A stretch of 64,000 bases of DNA from Bombardia bombarda. Lineage: Eukaryota; Ascomycota; Sordariomycetes; Sordariales; Lasiosphaeriaceae. Each line of letters starts with the position of its first letter. The first letter of the stretch is position 1. The notes beneath the pieces were generated by a model. That model was not told where the DNA came from. It made no database searches and saw nothing but the letters and a program-made list of their open reading frames with translations. This document shows positions 48,269 through 59,435 of the stretch, one piece after another. The stretch covers positions 9,176,001 through 9,240,000 of the forward strand of contig JAULSR010000002.1 in NCBI GenBank assembly GCA_030512295.1, written 5' to 3'. The position numbers and the translations under genes are program-made.

Positions 48269-50350
48269 TATCACCACACAAAGAAGAAAGCACGGCAGAC
48301 TGTCAGGGCGACAAGAGGGAGAAGAAAACAATACACAAACATGCCGGGACCATGACGCCAACGGCCGCAGGGCGACCTATATACCTACCTACACGTACGG
48401 CTGGATCAGCTCGGGAGACAAGAAAACAGGGGGGGAGGGGGGGTCCAACTTCGAGACAGGAGCAAAGATGGATCGTTATCCGCTACTAGTCGCAAACACC
48501 CCGCGGCTGGATGGCAATGCCCATGACCCCAATGCCCCAATGCCAATGCCGGGGAAGCAAGCGAGGCCGGGATAGCATCGTGTGAGACGAGCTCGAAAAT
48601 GGGCCGCGGGTGGGCGATTGAGTCAGAGGCCAGGACGGGGCTGTTCTAGCTATTCTTTGCCTAAGGTAGGCGCGCTATCTCTCTCTCTCGCTGATCTGGC
48701 AGTCTGGCACACCTCCAAAAAGCACCTCTTTGGCCCAATGCCCCCGGAGCAGAAAGGGCACAGAGGACCGACCGCCAAGGCCAAATGACGGGATGTGACG
48801 GACTCGGGGTGTGGAGATGATGAACTGCCTGGAGTCGGGTCTGGAGATGATGGCGGGGTGGTTTTTTTTTTGGTTGTCCCCTATCGAGAATACTCGCCGG
48901 ACACATGGAAGCGGAGCCCACTGTAACATCCCATCCATCCATCCGACCATTCACCGTCCATCGTGCCTGCCAGGGACAGAAACGGACGGCTACAAACTGA
49001 CTGACAGGAAGGAAGGCGCAAACCCCCCAATGGCACATGACACTTGCCGGCGTCAAGCTGGGTCGCTCTTTCTCCCGTCTGTGCTGCTTTGCTGTGTTTT
49101 TGTTGCCATGTCCGCTTTCGGGCGAATTTCGTCAATTGGATGGATTGGGGTCGCCCTCCCATTCCATTGGCATTATTATGGAACCCGCCAAACCCCAAAC
49201 CCCATCAGCCAGTATAATTGAGTGCCATTCGAACCGGCCGGCGGCCATCTGGATCCCATTTCCCCTATTCCCGCTCGTTTTGTCCCCAGTTATCCATCCC
49301 CAGTAACGCCATCCAGTCCTCATCCGGGGAAACCTGGAGTAAAGGGAGGAGATTGCAACCTCGTGACAGAAAAAAAAACAAAAGAACGACAAATCGGCTA
49401 CTATTGCATCAGCAGGGAGTCATGGCTGGGGCGCGAGCTGGCTGGCTGGGTTGGCTTGTGATCCCCAAGTGACGTACCTGCCTAGCCCAAAAAAAACCAT
49501 AACCGACTCCAAGCCGAGCTTGTGATTTTGCGGGGAAAGCTGGATGGGGGAGCAAGGGGTTGTGCAACTGGAATGAGGGGCGCGTTCGCACAGCTTCAGA
49601 TTTGCCCCACCTCCCACCCTCTCTTGCCCTGCCGAGAACCCTGCCGAGAGCTCGGATGCATTCGGGACTGGGAGCCGCAGAAATCGTCAAAGCCAAGAGG
49701 GCAACTGAGCAGGGGGACTGCACCCAATGCCGAGGTCTTGCGAGTGCCGAGCAGGACCGAGATTCTCCTATTTCAGGTTTGGGCTCTGGAGATGGAATAT
49801 TATATCGGAAGGAGTACGACAACTCCTCTTATCCTCCTCACCTCTAATAGCAACAGGAAGCGAGCCGAGCAAACTCTACCACCGAACAATTGATCATTGT
49901 ACCTCATCGTACCTGCGCTCGTACATCTGTTATGAGACGAGTCCTCCCCAGAAATTTAAGGTGAGGAAAATAAGCTCTACTAACAGCGGGACAGTTCGAG
50001 GTACATACAGCTAGTACTACTACTACACGTGGTGGAAGGTGCGAGCGATGAGATGGAAGGTGCGAATGAGGCTGTCGCTAGACTATTTGCTCCATGCTGA
50101 ACAATGTGCCTTCCATCTGCTCGATGTTCTGAAAACCTGGCAATATGTTTAAGGTGTCAAGAGAACATAGATGAGCGTCCCGCATAGCCAAAAACGCACA
50201 AACACAAGACACAAGCATAAATAAATTAGACAAATGTTTAACGCTGTCATTGCCTGTTATGCGAAGTGGTATATCAAGCGTCTCGATGGTGACAGCTCAA
50301 GCCAATCAAACAAGCCTTCAAAAATATATTCCATCGCTATCCCCATCCGT

Positions 50351-50370
50351 CTTTCCTTTCCTTTCCTTTC
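50351..50370 (+). repeat. TTTCC pentanucleotide microsatellite
   Basis: About four TTTCC units, continuing with imperfect copies to about 50395, downstream of the SCON2 stop. Confidence 0.7.
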
Positions 50371-50752
50371 CGTTCCGTCCCTTCCCTTTCCTTAGCTCCT
50401 CCCATTCCATCCCAACTAAGAAACCCCATTAAATAACACATAGGGTCCCATCTATATTACTTTTAGAGGCCCTGCTAACCAGATGCGCAAACAAAACTTC
50501 GCCATCAAGCAAGCACAGATGATCCCATAAAAAGAGAAAAGAAACCCAAAGATCACCTTGCTATGACAAAACAAAACCACGAGACCCGGATTCCCTTTTT
50601 TTTTGGCGTTATAAAATGGACCAACACCGGAAAAGAACACCATAAGTGAGAAAAAAAACGAGCTTTTGAAACCCCGACTCCCTGATAAAATCCGACATGC
50701 ATCAAATCCATGTCGTGCTGTGTGTATGTATGTATGTCATCATGAAACCCCT

Positions 50753-53307
50753 TCAAGCCGGTGTGCCGATATCCGAGCCGCTGCCGTTACTGAGGTCGGG
50801 GTCCTTGAAAGAGTAGATCCTGACCTCGCCGTCTTCACTCCCGCTGGCCATGCGGCTGTCGCCGAGCCCCACGCACGTTACCGGGCCTCGGTGGCCAACA
50901 AACGTCGAGTCGCACTTGCCGCTCCTGGGCTCCCACGACTTGACCATGCCGTCGTTGGCACCGCTGATGACCCGAATCGTATCGCCAGCAAGCGACCACA
51001 CGCCCTCGAGATGTCCAAACATCGTCTTCAGACACATGCCCGTTGCGCTATCCCAGAGTCGGATCGTGCTGTCGAGCCCGCCCGTTAGGAAATAGCGAGG
51101 TGGCAGGGGACGTGATGGATCGTCTGTGAATGCCGAGCCGTAGAGCGAGCGAATGTCTACGTCGCTCGGTGGCGAACTGTGTCGGCGCTCAACTTGTGAG
51201 AACGAGGAGGAATTTGCTGGAGTGCCGACGTCACGACTGCTCGAAACCGACACGGAATCCGTGTTGTCCGTGGATCCGTTGACGCCCGTGGTCAACTCAT
51301 CGTCGGGTTCGTATTCCAGTGGTAATGGTAGCACCTGTTGAACATGACCAACGTGTCCCTCAAACGTTCGGATGACCTGTCTCTGGTCCAGATCCCACAA
51401 CTTGCATGTGGTGTCGTCCGACGCCGAAAAGACAGTCCTGCTGTTCATATCAATCCGAGTGCAGTTGACCCAATCAGTGTGGCCTTTTAAACTGAAAGCC
51501 CCCATAGAGCTAAAGTCCCAAATCCTCACGGTCTTGTCGATTGAGCCGCTCGAGAGTAGCTTCCCTTCAAAGTGCACACTGATGACACCATCGGTATGAC
51601 CGTGTTCTCCTCCAAGCGTCGAGATGCATTGGCCTGTGTGCCAGTTCCAGATTTTGATCGTGTCTGTTGACCATATCAGTTATTTAGTTTGCTAAAATGT
51701 TAGCAACAAAACTTACGGTCTAGACTGGCACTGATCAGCTTTGAGTCATCAAACTGCAGCGCACGGATGCCCCTTGTGTGTCCTTTGAGGGTGCGTATCT
51801 CTTCACCAGTATCAATATTCCCTACAAGGTTACATAGTTAGCGACCGGCATATGACAAGCTTATAACAGCAGCCACATGGACTGATTACTGCCCGCCTAC
51901 TATTGAGAGTGGACAGGGACTCCAGAGAAAGAACAAGAGAGGGACGTACAGATCTTGATGGTCGCATCGTAGGAGCCTGTAGCGAGGATATTATCGTCAA
52001 GCTGTAAACAGGTAACTCCATTGGTGTGCCCTTTGAGGATTTTGGTCGAGCATCTGCCGTACTTCCAGTTATATCCGACCTGTTGGTCCGTCAGTTGCCG
52101 TTGAGCCTAAGACAGTAGATGACTCGACTCACCTGCCACCGGTCCTTATAGACGGCCTTCCAGCTCCGTGTCTTTGGCTCCACCGCCGTCTTATCCTTAT
52201 CAGCCTTATCAGCACCGTCGAGACAGCGTCGCTTGCCGTCACCGACGGGAGCATCCTCCAAGAAACCCGCATGCCGCTTTCCAGGCTGAGGTAACTGACT
52301 GTCCTCCTGGCCACGGGCGGTCAGCTCCTGTATCCTCCCTTGGCCGGTACTTTTGGCGATTTGACGCTGTCGGGTGTAGTTGCGCAGCTTCTTCCTTTCG
52401 AGGAGGGGAAGACCCCAGCCACACTTGGTGCACTTTCTGTTGACATGCTGCTCGCACATGCGAACCCAAACGGCGTCATCATCAGCCAACAGGCGCCACC
52501 TCTGGCTGACCTGGGCAGCCTTAGTCAGACTAACGGTATCGAGAAAGCAAAGAATCTTCTGTGATAGCTCCACAGGCAATGCGGTAATGAAATCGATCTT
52601 CAAAGCCTCGTGAACTTCTCTCGACACCAGCGAGAGTTGAGGAAAGCAGAGCTGAGATAGGATGCCCTGCAGCATCAGCTCTCGGTGCCGAGCGGGAGCA
52701 GCAGAGAAAAGCGACCACACATGAGTGATGGCTTGTTGATCCTACGGCTTATGTCAGATAGGGTGATGGCAGCGAGGGTGGACAAAAGAAAACGTCGACG
52801 TACTGGCGAACTCAGTTTGTCCAGTTCGCTCTGGATCATTACCATCTTGGCCTCGTCGGCGGCCCTCCGGCATTTCGAGTCGGGGCGGTGCCGATAGCAA
52901 TACTTGCTGTTGGGGTCCTTCTCCTTGGCCATCTCTTCATTCTGGGGTTTTGAGATGGATGCATAATGAACTGGTATATACTCCTTCAGAAATGATGTGA
53001 CGCTTTTTCCTATCAGTGCCGACGACATGTTTGTGACGCTGTGCAGAGTGCGCAGCGGATCTTCCTCCTCAGACCGCAACCGGTCGCAGTATTTGTTTGT
53101 GTCGGGGCCCCCAGTCTCTAAGGGGGCGTCTAATCTGACGGAAAGGGTCTCGTTTTTGTGTAGCGATGTGGCGTGACTGCTGGCTACATGGTAAGCCGAG
53201 TCTGCGTGATTCCGGCGCAGGTCGATGTCATCGTCTTGTTGTCGACTCGGAGGCGGCGGCGACGGGCGACCGTTGCTGAATAGGGAGGAAGTAGTTGGAC
53301 CCTCCAT
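50753..53307 (-). CDS. scon-2: F-box/WD40 sulfur controller (SCON2/MetB/Met30 type)
   Basis: Substrate receptor of an SCF ubiquitin ligase that turns off sulfur assimilation by targeting the CYS3/MetR/Met4-type bZIP activator when sulfur is ample. Exons on the minus strand: 53307-52804, 52741-52133, 52079-51950, 51821-51717, 51663-50753; 752 residues. The long N-terminus carries the family block ending SKYCYRHRPDSKCRRAADEAKM. The F-box starts near residue 222 (ALPVELSQKILCFLDTVSLTKAAQVSQRWR). A link with RKCTKCGWGLPLLERKKL is followed by WD40 repeats from about 375 (KGHTNGVTCLQLDDNILATGS; KGHTRGIRALQFDD; VISVHFEGKLLSSGS; and so on). The seventh repeat is separated by an insert rich in Ser/Asp (about 590-650). 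Introns are 62, 53, 128 and 53 bp. Confidence 0.94.
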
Positions 53308-55474
53308 GGGGGATCGCAGGCAGGCCCGTGGCCCGCTTGCGTCGTTATCGAGTTAAATGGTGGCAGCAGGCATCGGGCTCGCTTGGCCAGCGATTGTCAG
53401 GCTGAGTGCGATGGCGTGCTAACAGGGAGCGATTCCGGGAGGCTCGTCCGTCTGTGGGTGAGACGGGCAGCCAAGGGGGGCAATACGGATTGGACAGTAC
53501 GGGAACAGAGAAGCAGGGAACCGTCAGTGCTTCAAAAAGGTGCGAACGCCCGCAGAACAGCGGTAAAAGTAGGGGGTGGCACGCAATGCGCAGCTCCAGA
53601 TGCGCGATCTGATACACTGTGTCGCTTGTATGGTTGTCGGTCGGTGTAGGTCGATCTGGATTGGTGGGGCGGATCAGGGAGATTGCTGCTGTCTCTTGGC
53701 TGGCGTGACCAACCGTATTCGTCCGGTACTCGAGTTGGCTGGCTGCTTGATAATATTATATTGGGCGGCGGTTGTGTCACTCGGGATATGTTTTGGCGGG
53801 CGACGTAGTCATCCGTGGAGAATGGGATATATGTTCGCTCGATCTAGCCGGCTCGACGAGGCGAAAAGGGAACTAAACTTGTGTCCACCGATCTTGAAGG
53901 GACCCCTGCGCACACAACAGGTTGCTGCTTGACTCTCGGGGTCTTGAGGGCCTTCTTCTTGGACTGTTTGGCTGTACGGTGTCGGCGGTCGGTCGGCAAG
54001 GTGGTTGGTGCAAGACGCTGGCAGAATGGCGAAATCGAAGTCAGTGGAGCTCAGCTGGTGGTGGAGTCAGACGTTTTGCGGCATCTTTGCTGCTTTGGCC
54101 CAAGAATGGCGTTATCGCTCGTCAGCTGGTCCGTGTCCAGCCGCTCTGGCCTGTCGTGGTCTGTCGTCGATTGCGGGGAAGTCGACCTCGTTAGAGCCTC
54201 ACGCATCAGCTGAGGGGTCAAGACGTGCATTACGCCTCAAGAAACACCACTGGGCTTGCATCCATCTTTAAAACTTTATTTTTTAGTAGGAAATTTTCGT
54301 TTCCGGCTTCCAAACCATTCGCAAAATGGACAAGCACTGTCCGTGGACATCCAGCCTCGGGCAGTCGGGGACCGTGTTCTTGTCCAGGAGCCCTAACAGG
54401 AGAGACTCGCTATTGAAGACCCACTTCCTTGGCGCCAGACCGCATTCGGCTTGGTATCACGTGCGGCATTTTCCCAGAGGGAGGAACGCGCAGGGACAGT
54501 CGCTGTGCTTCGCCTCCAGTCAAATGCCATGATCAATGCTGCTTTTTATGTCCCATCGGCGGGCACTGCGTTTTGAGCATGTCCATTTATCTCGACTTCA
54601 ACTCCTTCGATGAACGTGGATTGCCTGGAGAAGTCAAGACTTTTCTTTCCCGAGATCTCCTGCATGCACGCGTACCGAGCTGGCGGTTCACTTCATTTCC
54701 TTGTCAGGTACATGTACACTATGTGCGACAACTCAATCGGGACCATCGGGTCGCTGAGGTGTACCTGTCAGTCAGCACATCAACGTGGGGGGCAATGCCC
54801 GCGGCTCCATTCAGACACCATCTTTGGCCATTCAATTGTATTCGCATCTCCTGGTGTGTCATTTACTTCGCCTTTTGAAAGTTGAAGTTGAATATTGTAC
54901 CTTGCCTACCTTTTTCTTTGCCCCCCGATTTGCCACTTTGAAGAACATCATTTCCCAATGACTCTAAAACCCATGTCCTTTGGTATGGTCATATTCCCTT
55001 TGCATAGGCCGTCTGGATTGCATTAGCGTGTCCTTCCCAGCGGGAGATCCATTGAGCTTGTTACCATGTGGAAAGAGGGCTTCTAATGCAGGCCGATAGC
55101 GCCTACAACTAACGGGCCCTTGGGTTGCTCAATCTGGGGTTGGGAACCGGGTCTGACATGGGTCACTCGCCCAAATATGAAGGCCCTCTTTACTTTTTCG
55201 AATCCTGCGGCCGATGCGACATTGCGAATTCGATCGTCTCTGTCCCGCCGCTTGTTCGTGACAATTGCCGTCAGTTTTTCAATGACAACATCTGCTACCT
55301 CCACTGCCGACCCTCACCCGTGTTCATCTGCGTATCAATCCAAGACTCGTGAGGCATATCGGGTGTATCTCCATTTGAGAAACCGCTTTGCTTTGGGCTC
55401 ATCATTTCTCCAGGATAGCGACCGGCGCAATGGCAGCCGAACAGGCAACCCCGCCCCAGGAGTCCGAAAATGGG
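53308..55474. other. Intergenic region upstream of SCON2
   Basis: No supported gene. A palindromic ATGRYRYCAT-type CYS3 site was looked for in the nearer 700 bases, where feedback control might be expected, and none was clear. The stretch 55125-55350 could be an eroded upstream part of the methyltransferase remnant, but the resemblance is weak. Confidence 0.5.
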
Positions 55475-56020
55475 AGCTGAGAGAACTTGAACTCGGGCAT
55501 GATGCTCAATCTCGAGGCTGATGTACGTCGTATCACCGAGGAAATGGAAGAGTTCAACCTGCCACTCGGTTGCGACGATGGTACCGCTTCTAGCACGGCC
55601 ATAGAGGAGTGGGGTCTGCAGTTGCAGGAAGCAGCCGCGCTCATCAGACTTGATGTTAGGGCCAGCAGCAAGCACACCCAACAGATGCGAGATCAAGGGT
55701 TTCAGAACGTAAGGGAGGCGAGACTGAAGGCGCCGATTGGGCCGTGGGCCAAGGGGAAGATTCAAAAGGAGCTTGGCATGATGGGGTTGAGCGATCTGTA
55801 TGATCATTTATAGAGGGTTTGAGCTCGAAGTTGTTTGCCATTATGGGCTGGAGCCAGGAGAAGACGGATGAGTTTTGCCAGCGGGCAAAGGCGGATATTA
55901 TGAATCCCAAGGTAGGTCATTGTCTCGAATCAGTGTCAGGGAGTTGGAAGCTGACAAATGGGTATTGGTTTCCGGAAAGGTTCACACATATATGCCTCTG
56001 TAAGCTCTTGAAATCTTAAA
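55475..56020 (+). pseudogene. Remnant of a fungal SAM-dependent methyltransferase (C-terminal half)
   Basis: The frame beginning near 55487 (no ATG at the start) reads like the C-terminal half of LaeA-like/TAM-domain methyltransferases of fungi: EADVRRITEEMEEFNLPLG, AAALIRLDVRASSKHTQQMRDQGFQNV and KAPIGPWAKGKIQKELGMMGL. A stop at 55811-55813 follows LYDHL. The match then continues one frame over with EGLSSKLFAIMGWSQEKTDEFCQRAKADIMNPK. A second frame change is likely at about 55480. The cofactor-binding motif I expected upstream is not recognisable. With two breaks and no N-terminal half, this is best seen as a dying or dead copy, although one of the breaks could be a sequence error like those elsewhere in the window. 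Confidence 0.55.
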
Positions 56021-56838
56021 TTGTATGGACAAGGGAGTATCCCTACTGACAGGCCAACCTCTAGAATAGTATCATCTTAAGGGGACAAAAACCTTTGGAT
56101 TCTGCGCTAGTCAACACCGACTGACTGACGATATGATACATGATTTTACATGATTTATGAAAGAGCCTTCTCTACGAGTTTTATATTTTCCGATTTTGTA
56201 TCATATAGACAGACCTGATGAATACAGTAGATTTGATGTAATATCGCGAGAATGCTCATAAGATAGAACCTCTATCTTCAAGAATGTGCCGTGTACTAGA
56301 GATCTCCTTTAAAGCTGAAGAAGCCCCAATCTTTAATATCAGCCTACCATAACTACTGTTGTTTGATTTGACTATTTTTTTTACCAAGGCCACGGTTGAT
56401 ACTGACCTCGAGAGATAAAGTAACTCAAACGAACTGAAAATTAAAACCGTCCTCAAACCTTTGAAACATTGTCTTTCTATCCTCTGCGGGGATCAATCTT
56501 ATTATTCTTCTAGCGGTTCGAAATCTCCACTTGCTAGCATCTCCCAGTATCAGCCCCTCATTATTTAGATGTCAAAAATGACCAATACAGCCTGCATGCA
56601 ATAAATCAAGGGAAAAGTTTGTTACGCGTCATTCATGCCACGACTCATACACATCATAATCACGAGCTCAAATCGAACCCCCTAACAAAAACACCGTTCA
56701 GGCAGCAGCTACAAAACTGCAGCGTTTTGCCTAATGGTAATAAAGACTGAACGCACCCTACACCCGCCTATATATGCAGCAAAACCCCTATCCACACCTC
56801 TCTCATCAACCCCCCCCCCCCCACCTTCAACCCAAGCA
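56021..56838. other. AT-rich convergent intergenic region
   Basis: Between the methyltransferase remnant and the ubiquitin hydrolase stop. AT-rich with no gene seen; it ends in a run of about 13 Cs (56810-56822). Confidence 0.55.
56810..56822 (+). repeat. Poly-C run
   Basis: Thirteen Cs just beyond the stop of the ubiquitin hydrolase (poly-G on its coding strand). Length is likely unreliable. Confidence 0.8.
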
Positions 56839-57657
56839 TCAACCACCCCGCCCCACCAGCGCCATAATATTGAAACCCAGATTCCCCTCCTCCTGATCGA
56901 GATACCGTCTAATCACCGCAATCACCTCGGGACTCAACATGTCATGGCCGGGAGGAAGCACAACCCCCGTGTCGACCGGACCCTTTTTGTTCCCGTCGAG
57001 CTCGTATACATGGCCATCCGTCTGGGACTGCACGAAGCAAATGTAATGGAAGTCGGTTTGGTCTTCAGCGCTATCCGGCACGGCCGAATCGCCCTTGGTG
57101 GCGACTGACGCGTAGGCTTGTTCGAGCTCGGGGGAGTCTTCGAGGACGTGCGCGCGCGTGTCGGGCGGGAGGGGGATGCTTTGCTGGATGAGGCGGTTGA
57201 GGAGGGAGGTGGGTGCTGGTGGGGGTGGTGTTAGCATAGTGTCCCAGAAAATAGACATAAACTAAGGTAGAATGGGTAGGTATGTGTCCATCGATGATGT
57301 GATGGACTTACCGGCGAGTGTTCTGGCTTTGCTGTTGCTCAGGGCGTGCAGGAGGGCGTAGAAGCCGCAGGCATTATGGATGGTCTGTCGAAACCAAATG
57401 ACGGGCTCTGCGTCGCCACTGCCGGTGTAGACGGGGCGCGAGGACTCGGAGGCGACTTTTCGGGTCTCGTAGCTGGGCGTGGTGGGGAAGGTGAGGATGA
57501 CGGCCAGGGCGGGGCGTGGGAGGAAGTCGGGCTCGTCGAGGGTGAAGACGTCTTCGAAAGCAAGGTCGTCCGGGACGCCAAAGAGCTGCTGCAGCTCGTT
57601 GAAGACGTCTGGGTTCGACTCGAGCGGGAAAACCCACTTCTCTTTCCTTTCGGGCAT
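56839..57657 (-). CDS. Ubiquitin C-terminal hydrolase (peptidase C12, UCHL3/Yuh1 type)
   Basis: Cleaves small adducts or precursors from the C-terminus of ubiquitin or NEDD8. Exons on the minus strand: 57657-57312 and 57215-56839 (96-bp intron GTAAGT...CAG, CTAAC branch); 240 residues, normal for the family. The catalytic set is complete: Gln in FRQTIHNACG, Cys in NACGFYALLHAL, His in DFHYICFV, Asp in YELDG. The N-terminal LESNPDVFNELQQLFG is typical. Start at ATG 57657 (MPERKEKWVFPLESN). Its 5' end is 163 bp from the 3' end of the YdeI-like gene. Confidence 0.94.
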
Positions 57658-57820
57658 TTTATGGTGGATGGAGGAAGCAAGGGACCCGTTGGAAAGCCGC
57701 CCGCCCCAAGACCTGATCCCCACCTACCCCAATTCTACCCCGCATCATCCCCAGGCAGCTAGGTAGGTAGGTAGCTGCGGTGACACGCTTGCACAGGGCT
57801 GAACCCGCGAAAGCTGAAAG

Positions 57821-58406
57821 CTACAGGGTCTTGTGCTCAGCCAGCAGGTCAACAAGCTGCTCAATGCGCCTCTTACGCGTCTCGTCGCGCTTCGCCGTCT
57901 CGATGCGCCAGAGAAAAGTGTAGCGCTTCGACCTGTTGAGGGTCTCGAAGAAAGTCTTTGCCCTCTTGTTCTTCTGCAGCGCAGCCTGAAAGGCGGCGGG
58001 GACCTGGATGCTGCTCGACGACGCGTAGGCCTTTTGCCAGCGGCCGTCGGCCTTTGCCGCTTCGATCTCGAGCTGTCCCGCGGGCCGCATGCGACCGGCC
58101 TCGATGAGCTGTGCTACCTTGTCGACGTTGCGCTTCGACCAGAAGACTGTTTTTGCGTCGCGGCGTGAACCGCTGCAAGAAATGATCGGCGTCGAGGCTC
58201 TTCCTCTGCCCGTCAATCCAGCCGAAGCACAGCGCGGCGTCGAGCGCTTCCGCGTAGCTGACGGATAGTGCGGCTGACCCCCCTTTCTTGCTGATCTTCA
58301 TCCAGAAGCCTGCCGTTTCGGTGCCATGGTTTGTTTCCAGCCACGACTCGAAAGCGGAAGCGTCCTGGAAGAGTCGTGTCGGGATGGAAGGGGCGGGCGA
58401 GGGCAT
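57821..58406 (-). CDS. YdeI/OmpD-associated family protein (frame break at 58150-58154)
   Basis: Member of the DUF1801-related YdeI family, of bacterial type; function unknown, linked in bacteria to stress and polymyxin tolerance. About 194 residues from ATG 58406 (MPSPAPSIPTRLFQD) if the frame is restored. Motifs: ETAGFWMKISKKG, SYAEALDAALCFGWIDGQRKSLD and FLQRFTPRR, then, one frame over, FWSKRNVDKVAQLIEAGRMRPAGQLEIEAAKADGRW, and the Arg/Lys-rich C-terminal helix (RRIEQLVDLLAEHK). The shift maps to a run of five As on the gene strand (TTTTT at 58150-58154): four As would give RRKTVFWSK, so one base appears inserted. An earlier in-frame start exists only as GTG at 58526. Divergent from the monooxygenase gene, 1.0 kb. 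Confidence 0.82.
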
Positions 58407-59435
58407 TGCTTTGGATGTTGCTGCGACTGCTGCTTGCAGAGAGACGTTGCCACCGACGTGATTCGCCTGGACATAAGCATCGATAGCCTCCGCGCCCCTC
58501 ACGGACGTTATGGAAGTCCTGCTCACCGCGTTTTGACCTCAACCCCAGACAACTTATGCCAAAACGTGTGGCAGCCTATCAAATGATCAGAATCGATGGC
58601 CTCCACGGGGGCCGTATCAAACCAATCGGCGACTTTACGCGGTTCAACCTCAGCCTCAGCAGGTTTCGTCCGACCGACCGACTTTACATTGGATTCCGCT
58701 AGGGATAGACGGGGATAGACTTAGTGAGTGGTTCGATGTTGGTGGTCTTCCTATTATGATACATTTATGATGCATCGAAGGATGCCATTCCCACGGGACT
58801 TTGGTGAGGATGTCTCTTCTTGTACATGGAAGTGTCGTTGACTCCAGCAGCTCAACATCCAGCTGGATTGGTGTCTGTGAGTTGGTACTGAAAACACAGA
58901 AACCCAAAGACGAAGTGCTGATGTCTACCCAAGGTAAGGTACACAGTCATCGCCAGGACTTTTGCCATGATGACTACATGTAGGTGGTTTTACGCTACTT
59001 TGCACGCTACTTTGCTAATCTTCTTGGTTCTTGATAGGCAACGTTGTGTGCTATTTCCATCTTGGCAGTCATGTCAGTTGCCATCAATGCTCCGGGTCAA
59101 CTACCCCACCTTGAAGCGATGTCGTGATCGCATCGCATTTGTAATCGCCCAATAGCACGAGGCCAGCGAGATGCAGACAAATAATAATCAGGAATATCTT
59201 CATCGTGATGACAATTCACAAACGGTGAAGCTGACCGGGAGATCCGAATTAGTTCTACGAGTCTGGCAAATATATATACCTTCAGTCAAGCATCGTTGAT
59301 CAGATCCAAGTGGTTCATACCATCTATTCAGCCCCTATCCAAAACACTTCTCTTTCTTATAGCAAGACACACCACACCCCTCTCACCACCTCCCCTCATC
59401 GTCCATCGCCCATCATCCATCACCCACCACCCACC
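58407..59435. other. Divergent promoter region of YdeI-like and monooxygenase genes
   Basis: No gene supported. A shared upstream region of about 1 kb. A TATA-like element for the monooxygenase is listed at 59271. Confidence 0.55.
59271..59278 (+). promoter_or_regulatory. TATA-like element of the monooxygenase gene
   Basis: TATATATA, 158 bases before ATG 59436. Confidence 0.4.

Larger units (their letters stand above)
47749..50752. other. Intergenic region between carrier and SCON2
   Basis: About 3 kb with no supported gene. It includes the carrier promoter (pyrimidine-rich near 47750), a run of 18 Gs (48251-48268), and TTTCC repeats at 50351-50370. Short frames on both strands have no features of note. 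Confidence 0.55.

Noticed and set aside
50753..53307. CYS3-type ATGRYRYCAT operator near SCON2
   Set aside because: Looked for upstream (53308-54000) because of known feedback; no convincing match was found.
56500..56560. GGTTCGAAAT resembling a tRNA B box
   Set aside because: Does not match GGTTCGANTCC, and no cloverleaf or A box could be drawn around it.
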